Part shown: positions 9,462-12,780 of the stretch, one piece after another
Layout of the letters: each line of letters starts with the position of its first letter
Position numbering within the stretch: position 1 is the first letter of the stretch
Assembly (NCBI GenBank): GCA_020724105.1
Contig: DYHP01000003.1
Location: 18,067 to 31,128 of the forward strand
Origin: Candidatus Methylomirabilis sp.
GTDB taxonomy: Bacteria; Patescibacteriota; Patescibacteriia; DYHP01
Length of the DNA stretch: 13,062 bases
Direction: 5' to 3'
Translations under genes and position numbers: made by a program
The notes under the pieces: model-generated
Seen by the model: the letters and a program-made list of their open reading frames with translations, nothing else
Told to the model about the DNA's origin: nothing
Database searches by the model: none

Positions 9462-9500
9462 ACCGCCATTTAACGCCATAACTACGCCAATAAACGCCAT

Positions 9501-9920
9501 ATGCCAAATGATGATAAGAAAAAAATAAAAGATTTCTTATACGAACGTGAGAGTTATTTAATAGGCGATGCTTGTAAAGAAGTGTGGCAAAAATTTGGAG
9601 GCGCATTTAAGGAAACAATCGTTGATAAAGCATTAACTCTTGCTTTGCAAAAAAGAGATTTAAGCATTGAAGACCAAAAAGATATTCCAATATATTTTGA
9701 TGGTGTAAAAGTTGGGAATTATCGTCCCGACAAAATTATTAACCAAGTAATCCTTTTAGAGATAAAATGTAAACCTTTTATTACGCATGAAGATGAAAAG
9801 CAATTTTGGTACTATTTGAAAGCGTCCGATTATTCTTTAGGTTTTTTAATAAATTTTAGTCCAACAAAAATTGAATTGCGGCGTCGTGTTTACGAAAAAG
9901 CCAGAAAAAATCTGGCGTAA
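9501..9920 (+). CDS. GxxExxY family protein (PD-(D/E)XK nuclease-like)
   Basis: 139 residues, the usual family size. An N-terminal helical part (to about 55) is followed by the alpha/beta core: YRPDKII with D77, then LLEIK with E87 and K89, then QFWYYLKASDYSLGFLINF (from 101), matching the family's ending. The PD-(D/E)XK core (D-ExK plus Q101) is intact. The eponymous motif is altered: GGAFKETIVDKAL (33-45) aligns with the usual GPGFLESVYEEAL, so the motif Gly reads Ala and the Tyr reads Val. Function is not established; family members are known as short, scattered, often multicopy genes. The ATG follows directly on the last ACGCCAT of the left repeat arm and the TAA lies inside the right arm (TGGCGTAA). 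It looks more A/T-rich than its neighbours, consistent with separate acquisition. Confidence 0.85.
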   Translation: MPNDDKKKIKDFLYERESYLIGDACKEVWQKFGGAFKETIVDKALTLALQKRDLSIEDQKDIPIYFDGVKVGNYRPDKIINQVILLEIKCKPFITHEDEKQFWYYLKASDYSLGFLINFSPTKIELRRRVYEKARKNLA

Positions 9921-9927
9921 AATGGCG

Positions 9928-9958
9928 TTGCCTGCCCCGTATCAAGCCGCAGTATAAT
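9928..9958 (+). promoter_or_regulatory. Candidate promoter inside copy B
   Basis: A perfect TATAAT (9953-9958) is preceded by TTGCCT (9928-9933) with a slightly long 19-base spacer. It would start a transcript near 9965 reading into the methyltransferase at 10072. The -35 hexamer straddles the junction between the repeat arm and the 119-base insert, so the insert would supply most of the promoter. Confidence 0.35.
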
Positions 9959-10049
9959 GTCACGAAAATTATCTGCGAAAGCCGAAGGCGAGTTCCGAGA
10001 GAAACATTCTAATAAGAGGCGGACTCCTCGTCGGGCTTTGATACTGGGG
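9931..10049. repeat. 119-base insert with inverted ends in the right arm of copy B
   Basis: The left end, CCCCGTATCAAGCC (9936-9949), is nearly the reverse complement of the right end, GGGCTTTGATACTGGGG (about 10033-10049), apart from two single-base gaps. Copy A lacks this block. Copy C retains a version of its right end (GTCGGG-TTTGA-ACTGGGG). It may be a second, nested palindromic element. Confidence 0.5.
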
Positions 10050-10071
10050 TGATGGCGTTTTTGTGGCTTCT

Positions 10072-10608
10072 ATGTATATACCAAGCGGTACAGAATTATT
10101 AAATCCAATGGAGATTTTAAAGCGAGTTGGTGTGTCAGAAGAGATGAAGGTCGCCGATATGGGATGCGGCACATCGGGGCATTTTGTTTTTCCCGCGGCG
10201 CGCATGGTGGGCGCGGGCGGCAAGGTCTACGCGGTTGATCTTTTGAAATCAGCTCTTAACGGCGTAGAAAGCCGCAGAAAAATGGAAGCCGTCGTGAATG
10301 TCGAAGGGGTGTGGTCTGATATTGAGGTCTACGGCGGAACAAAAATTCCCGACAAAAGTCTGGATGTCGTTTTGCTTGTGAATAACCAGCCAAACGAAGC
10401 AATGCTCAAAGAGAGCGCGAGATTGGTTAAGGATGGCGGCAAATTGGCGATTGTCGATTGGGAAAAAGTCGCCGCGCCGTTCGGTCCGCCGACAAAAGAT
10501 AGATTGGACAAGGAAGCAACAAAGCAGCAAGTAGTCGCCTTAGGTTTTAAGAGCGCGGAGGAATTTAAAGCCGGCCCGTATCACTTTGGATTTATCTTTA
10601 TTAAATAA
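10072..10608 (+). CDS. Class I SAM-dependent methyltransferase
   Basis: 178 residues from the ATG at 10072. Motif I VADMGCGTSG and the acidic end of strand 2 (VYAVDL) are clear for the SAM site. LDVVLLVNNQPN fits the region after strand 4, and LVKDGGKLAIVDW is the typical post-motif III strand. The C-terminus (AEEFKAGPYHFGFIFIK) closes the sheet. It resembles small UbiE/methyltransferase-11 type enzymes that act on small molecules or proteins; the substrate cannot be read from sequence. A GTG at 10063 in frame would add MAS, but those codons belong to the right end of repeat copy B, which encodes MASMY also at the 1008 gene. I therefore prefer the ATG, and the N-terminus remains uncertain. 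Repeat copy B precedes it and copy C begins two bases after its stop. Confidence 0.85.
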   Translation: MYIPSGTELLNPMEILKRVGVSEEMKVADMGCGTSGHFVFPAARMVGAGGKVYAVDLLKSALNGVESRRKMEAVVNVEGVWSDIEVYGGTKIPDKSLDVVLLVNNQPNEAMLKESARLVKDGGKLAIVDWEKVAAPFGPPTKDRLDKEATKQQVVALGFKSAEEFKAGPYHFGFIFIK

Positions 10609-10610
10609 AT

Positions 10611-10715
10611 CGCCATTCTACGCCATAACTACGCCACTTTACGCTATAAATTTCTGGCGTAATGACAGTTTGTCGGGTTTTGAGACTGGGGTGAAGGCGT
10701 TTTTGTGGCTTCTGT
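10611..10715. repeat. Phased palindromic element, copy C (internally deleted form)
   Basis: CGCCA blocks begin at 10611, 10621 and 10632, and CGCTA at 10642, with the same 10-11-10 spacing as copies A and B. The right part has TGGC at 10655, then a shortened version of copy B's insert end (GTCGGGTTTTGAGACTGGGG), AGGC at 10695 and TGGC at 10706, ending GTGGCTTCT. It lacks the GxxExxY gene and most of the insert, so it reads as a deletion derivative of a B-like element. TTTACGC (10639-10645) and GCGTAA (10657-10662) are also inverted. Confidence 0.7.
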
Positions 10716-10721
10716 TATAAT

Positions 10722-11099
10722 ATGCTTGAAACATTTCTTACCATCCGCGCGATTTCTTTTGAGGGGATAGTTTTGAACGCGCTTTTAGTAATTTTCATCG
10801 CCTTTCTCATTTTGTTTCCGCTCTTAAGATTTGTCGGCGCCAAAAAGGGCGCGTTATTAAAAAAGAGATTGTTTAGATTGTCCAGTTTTTGCCTTGCCTT
10901 AGGTCTCACCGGTCTTGCGCTTCTATTTTTTAATTACGAGAAGGCGACGCTATTGGGTTCAAGAATTTGGTTTTTGGTTTGCGGGCTCGGTTTTCTTGTT
11001 TGGTTGGGATTTATTTTGCGCGATATTTTTGTTCATCTGCCTCGCGAGAAAAAAACAATTTCTGAGAAAGAAAAATTTGCTAAATATCTACCTAAGTAG
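10722..11099 (+). CDS. Small three-helix membrane protein, unknown function
   Basis: 125 residues with three strongly hydrophobic segments at about 15-38, 53-71 and 79-103, linked by a basic loop (GAKKGALLKKRLFR, 39-52) and ending in a charged tail (REKKTISEKEKFAKYLPK). The basic loop between helices 1 and 2 and the basic C-terminal tail both suggest cytoplasmic faces, which would need an even number of crossings between them; helix 3 may therefore be re-entrant or the topology unusual. I do not recognise a family. The ATG at 10722 directly abuts a TATAAT (10716-10721) at the end of repeat copy C. That hexamer could not promote this start because transcription would begin downstream of the ATG. 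yraN follows after a short gap holding another palindrome. Confidence 0.7.
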   Translation: MLETFLTIRAISFEGIVLNALLVIFIAFLILFPLLRFVGAKKGALLKKRLFRLSSFCLALGLTGLALLFFNYEKATLLGSRIWFLVCGLGFLVWLGFILRDIFVHLPREKKTISEKEKFAKYLPK

Positions 11100-11118
11100 A
11101 AGCCGCTTTGACGCCGCG

Positions 11119-11166
11119 TTCGCCTTCCGTCTCCGCCGAGGCTTCGGCGGACAAGTCTGCTTCGCC
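11119..11166. repeat. Palindromic repeat between genes (PSVSAEASADK-type)
   Basis: TCCGCCGA (11132-11139) and TCGGCGGA (11144-11151) form a perfect hairpin with a GGCT loop, bordered by TTCGCC on both sides (11119-11124 and 11161-11166). In one frame it would read PSVSAEASADKSASP. I recall this peptide-coding palindrome as common in CPR genomes, both between genes and inside proteins, similar in idea to Rickettsia palindromic elements. Here it fills the 75-base gap before yraN, and no natural start makes it part of that gene. Confidence 0.6.
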
Positions 11167-11174
11167 AACAAAAT

Positions 11175-11540
11175 ATGTTAAAAAAGGGGAGTACCGGCGA
11201 ATTGGGAGAAAAGATTGCCGCAAGATATCTTCAAAACAATGGTTACAATATTTTAGCGACAGATTTTCATACCGGGAAATATGGCGAAATTGATGTTGTG
11301 GCGGAAAAAAATCGCTGTCTTCATTTTATTGAAGTGAAAACAAGGGCGGGAATCAAATTCGGAACTCCAGAAGAGTCAATCACATTTTTTAAAAAACAAA
11401 AATTAAAGAGGGCGATTTATTACTATCTATCATTGCAGAAAATTCAAACAAATAAATATCAACTTGACCTCCTCGCTATTTTTTTGGACAAGACGACTCG
11501 CAAGGCAACCATAAAACATTATCAGAACATCGAGTTATAA
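11175..11540 (+). CDS. yraN: YraN family endonuclease-like protein (UPF0102)
   Basis: 121 residues, the normal family length. The conserved N-terminal helix GELGEKIAARYLQNNGY (8-24) is followed by ATDFHTGKYGEIDVVA, with E38 and D40, then HFIEVKTR with E53 and K55. Together these give the PD-(D/E)XK-like fold of the family. The C-terminal KYQLDLLAIFLD strand is also typical. Members are predicted DNA-processing or Holliday-junction-type nucleases; their biological role is poorly defined. No Shine-Dalgarno is visible ahead of the ATG at 11175, but the distance from this ATG to the GELGE motif is right for the family. It follows the membrane protein in the same direction and precedes the TrpR-like regulator. 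Confidence 0.88.
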   Translation: MLKKGSTGELGEKIAARYLQNNGYNILATDFHTGKYGEIDVVAEKNRCLHFIEVKTRAGIKFGTPEESITFFKKQKLKRAIYYYLSLQKIQTNKYQLDLLAIFLDKTTRKATIKHYQNIEL

Positions 11541-11591
11541 ATTTTATTTATTTAAATCGAAATCGATAAAGAAAAGAGAAAAGACACTCGG

Positions 11592-11629
11592 TCTCTTACT
11601 TTGATACATCATTGTATCAAAGTAAGAGA
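11592..11629. promoter_or_regulatory. Operator-like palindrome O1 upstream of the TrpR-like gene
   Basis: Two perfect 17-base arms (11592-11608 and 11613-11629), with core CTTTGATACA / TGTATCAAAG, are separated by TCAT. It ends 18 bases before the preferred start of the TrpR-like gene. Three related palindromes (12195-12220, 12279-12304, 12350-12375) have the same inner TGATACA-N4-TGTATCA design. Position and dyad symmetry suggest that the downstream regulator binds here to control itself. As RNA it would also make a long hairpin, so a terminator after yraN is possible, but no T-run follows directly. Confidence 0.6.
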
Positions 11630-11647
11630 GATTTATCTTTTAAGGAT

Positions 11648-12121
11648 ATGTCAAGAATAAGTCCGCGCACCTTAAATCCGAATGAAAAAGTGAAATATCT
11701 GGACTTGCTTTGGACCTCAATTGCCGGATTAGAAAATAGGCAGGAGGTTAAAAATTTTTTTAAGGATCTTTTAGGCGAAGGCGAAGCAATTATGCTATCG
11801 CGAAGAATCACAATAGCCAAGATGCTTTTAGAGGGCGAGACATATCAGAAAATTGTTGATGAATTGGGGGTGGGTATAGACACTGTAAATCGGGTTTCTC
11901 AGTGGTTGAATTCCGGATTTGGCGGATATGAAAAAGCAATTAGGGCATTTGAAAAAGCGCTGGCGCGCCGTAAGGAAATAGAAGATAGGAAATATCTGAC
12001 GCCATATAGTTTCGCTTGGCTTAAAAATAAATATCCCTTACATTTTCTGCTTTTTAATTTAATGGACTCGGTTGGCAAGAAAGACCAAAATGACAAAAGA
12101 AAAGAAAAGCAACATAAATAA
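11648..12121 (+). CDS. TrpR-like transcriptional regulator (YerC/YecD-type)
   Basis: 157 residues from the ATG at 11648. The TrpR/YerC fold is visible: helices from EKVKYLDLLWTSIAGL and QEVKNFFKDLLGEGEAIMLSRR, then the helix-turn-helix GETYQKIVDELGVGIDTVNRVSQWL (about 63-87). This matches the TrpR pattern of a Q-K-I/L-x-x-ELG-x-G-I-x-T recognition region. A C-terminal extension (about 90-157), basic and helical, goes beyond the roughly 100-residue YerC core and may add DNA contacts or an oligomer surface. A TTG at 11612 in frame would add MYQSKRDLSFKD, but it lies inside the palindrome, and MSRISP-type starts suit the family better. The ligand is unknown; tryptophan binding should not be assumed. 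Palindromes on both sides of the gene suggest autoregulation. Confidence 0.8.
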   Translation: MSRISPRTLNPNEKVKYLDLLWTSIAGLENRQEVKNFFKDLLGEGEAIMLSRRITIAKMLLEGETYQKIVDELGVGIDTVNRVSQWLNSGFGGYEKAIRAFEKALARRKEIEDRKYLTPYSFAWLKNKYPLHFLLFNLMDSVGKKDQNDKRKEKQHK

Positions 12122-12152
12122 AATGAAAAATAATGTTTAAAATTTTGCGCGC

Positions 12153-12198
12153 GGGGCGGAAAGGGCGAGGTGGAAAAGCGACCGCCTCTTTCTTATTT
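12153..12198 (+). terminator. Weak candidate terminator after the TrpR-like gene
   Basis: GGGGCGG (12153-12159) can pair with CCGCCTC (12182-12188), with one G-U, around a 22-base loop, and TTTCTTATTTT follows. The long loop makes it a poor intrinsic terminator. The T-rich tail also forms the left flank of palindrome O2. Confidence 0.25.
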
Positions 12199-12220
12199 TG
12201 ATACAATGATGTTTCATGGT
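12195..12220. promoter_or_regulatory. Operator-like palindrome O2 (degenerate)
   Basis: Left arm ATTTTGATACA, spacer ATGA, right arm TGTTTCATGGT. It is the least symmetric copy: the left half matches O1, O3 and O4 well and the right half has drifted. Its centre is 84 bases before that of O3, eight turns at 10.5 bp. Confidence 0.45.
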
Positions 12221-12231
12221 AGGAAGGGGGA

Positions 12232-12285
12232 ATGAGAGTGTTGGGAGTGTTTTGGCGGTTTTTTGTAAGATTCCTTTTACTTTGA
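12232..12285 (+). CDS. Possible tiny hydrophobic peptide between operators
   Basis: An ATG with a strong purine-rich Shine-Dalgarno-like stretch (AGGAAGGGGG, ending one base before it) opens a 17-codon frame, MRVLGVFWRFFVRFLLL, whose TGA lies inside palindrome O3. Between O3 and O4 a similar frame (from 12318, MSLRFFRSLLLL) also stops in the operator TGA. The resemblance arises at least partly from DNA duplication of the operator unit. The Shine-Dalgarno is closer to the ATG than ideal. It could be a leader peptide or chance. Confidence 0.2.
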   Translation: MRVLGVFWRFFVRFLLL

Positions 12286-12304
12286 TACAATGATGTATCA
12301 TAGT
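12279..12304. promoter_or_regulatory. Operator-like palindrome O3
   Basis: ACTTTGATACA, spacer ATGA, TGTATCATAGT: 11-base arms with one mismatch. It is identical to O4 over 30 bases (TTTT on the left through AGT on the right), and the T-rich sequence to the left of both is also related, so the two look like a tandem duplication. Confidence 0.55.
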
Positions 12305-12349
12305 GCGTAGAAGATGGATGTCTTTGAGGTTTTTTAGATCTCTACTTTT

Positions 12350-12375
12350 ACTTTGATACAATGATGTATCATAGT
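12350..12375. promoter_or_regulatory. Operator-like palindrome O4 next to an extended -10
   Basis: Same core as O3. The arms extend outward to TTTT/AAAA, giving 15-base arms (12346-12360 and 12365-12379) with one mismatch. The right arm covers the place where a -35 element would lie for the -10 at 12389-12394, so a bound repressor would block that promoter. Confidence 0.55.
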
Positions 12376-12383
12376 AAAAAAAT

Positions 12384-12394
12384 GATGGTATAAA
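12384..12394 (+). promoter_or_regulatory. Extended -10 promoter downstream of O4
   Basis: TGG followed by TATAAA (12389-12394) matches the extended -10 form seen at 914-922. No good -35 is present at 17 bases; operator O4 occupies that place. Transcription would start near 12400 and read rightwards through the 19-base tandem repeats and the MITE-like element. No protein-coding gene follows in that direction. Confidence 0.4.
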
Positions 12395-12433
12395 TATTGT
12401 TGGTTCAATTTAACTTCTTGACTCAACTCTTTG

Positions 12434-12524
12434 AACTCCACTCTTTTGACCTAACTCCACTCTTTTGACCTAACTCCACTCTTTTGACCCAACTCCACTC
12501 TTTGGACCCAACTCGACTTAACTT
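12434..12524. repeat. 19-base tandem repeat array
   Basis: Four consecutive units of AACTCCACTCTTTTGACCT begin at 12434, 12453, 12472 and 12491. The first two are identical, the third changes the last base to C, and the fourth also changes T to G. A degenerate half unit precedes (ACTCAACTCTTTG) and AACTCGACTTAACTT follows. Nineteen is not a multiple of three and frames are not kept, so it is not coding. There are no spacers, so it is not a CRISPR array. Confidence 0.85.
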
Positions 12525-12527
12525 ATT

Positions 12528-12672
12528 TAGGACTTACGCACTTCCATGGTAAATACATCCCCCTCGTCATTCCTGTTCTTTTGTCATTGCCCCGACAAGT
12601 CGGGGCAATCCAGAAATTTTAACTGGATTACCCAGTCAATCTGGGTAATGACAGTGAGGCGCGCAAGTCCTG
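12528..12672. mobile_element. MITE-like element with two hairpin lobes
   Basis: The ends TAGGACTTACGC and GCGCAAGTCCTG are inverted (10 of 12 match). TTATT lies outside both ends (12523-12527 and 12673-12677) as a possible 5-base target duplication. Inside are two strong hairpins: ATTGCCCCGAC/GTCGGGGCAAT (12586-12609) and ATTACCCAG/CTGGGTAAT (12627-12649). They are themselves linked by pairing of TGTCATT with AATGACA and AATCCAG with CTGGATT, giving a two-lobed symmetric structure. The TCATTGC...GCAATCCAG theme is a common bacterial dispersed palindrome. No coding capacity is seen. Confidence 0.5.
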
Positions 12673-12696
12673 TTATTAAAGAATTGTGCACAATAT

Positions 12697-12730
12697 AAAA
12701 AAAACGAGTCCCGATGATGCATCGGGACTC
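12697..12730 (-). terminator. Rho-independent terminator of the MopE-like gene
   Basis: On the minus strand GAGTCCCGATG and CATCGGGACTC form a perfect 11-base stem with a three-base loop, followed after one base by eight T's. This is a textbook intrinsic terminator, about 50 bases beyond the stop of the minus-strand gene. Confidence 0.85.
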
Positions 12731-12745
12731 TTGAAGTTTGGCGGA

Positions 12746-12776
12746 GGGTCGCGCCCTGTATTACAGGGCGCGACCC
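12746..12776. repeat. Perfect 31-base palindrome just after the MopE-like stop
   Basis: GGGTCGCGCCCTGTA (12746-12760) is the exact reverse complement of 12762-12776, around a single T. It begins four bases after the minus-strand stop codon. No T-run follows on either strand, so it is more likely an RNA-stabilising hairpin or an inserted repeat than a second terminator. Confidence 0.6.
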
Positions 12777-12780
12777 ATTC

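Larger units (their letters stand above)
9462..10078 (+). mobile_element. Phased palindromic element, copy B, carrying a GxxExxY gene
   Basis: The left arm starts right after the stop of the giant gene. CGCCA blocks begin at 9464, 9474, 9485 and 9495 (steps 10, 11, 10). The GxxExxY gene then fills the palindrome centre. The right arm has TGGC at 9913 and 9923, a 119-base insert (9931-10049), then TGGC at 10053 and 10064, ending TGGCTTCTATGTATA as in copy A. Joining 9930 to 10050 recreates copy A's TGGCGTTG/TGATGGCG junction. This is inferred to be a small mobile or hitchhiking element. I see no conventional transposase, and no clear target duplication at the ends. Confidence 0.6.
12122..12780. 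other. Long stretch without a confident gene
   Basis: Between the TrpR-like stop and the MopE-like stop there is no convincing protein gene on either strand. The space holds operators O2-O4, an extended -10, the 19-base tandem array, the MITE-like element, a minus-strand terminator and a perfect palindrome. Open frames here starting MYQSK on the minus strand arise from the operator sequence ATGTATCAAAGTAA. Confidence 0.7.

Noticed and set aside
9969..10223. Minus-strand frame over the repeat insert and methyltransferase start
   Set aside because: It crosses the nested insert, the repeat arm and the antisense of the methyltransferase N-terminus; no coherent protein features are seen.
10716..10721. 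TATAAT just before the membrane protein ATG
   Set aside because: Transcription from it would begin downstream of the ATG at 10722, and no -35 is found at the right distance, so it cannot serve this start.
11612..11647. TTG start adding 12 residues to the TrpR-like protein
   Set aside because: The added codons lie in the right arm of operator O1 and immediately after it, and the ATG at 11648 gives the usual family N-terminus.
12054..12361. Minus-strand open frames beginning MYQSK downstream of the TrpR-like gene
   Set aside because: Each starts in the operator sequence ATGTATCAAAGTAA, which explains the shared first residues. The rest is low-complexity, overlaps the tail of the TrpR-like gene and has no family resemblance.
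12434..12509. CRISPR array
   Set aside because: The 19-base units follow one another with no spacers, and no cas gene is present.
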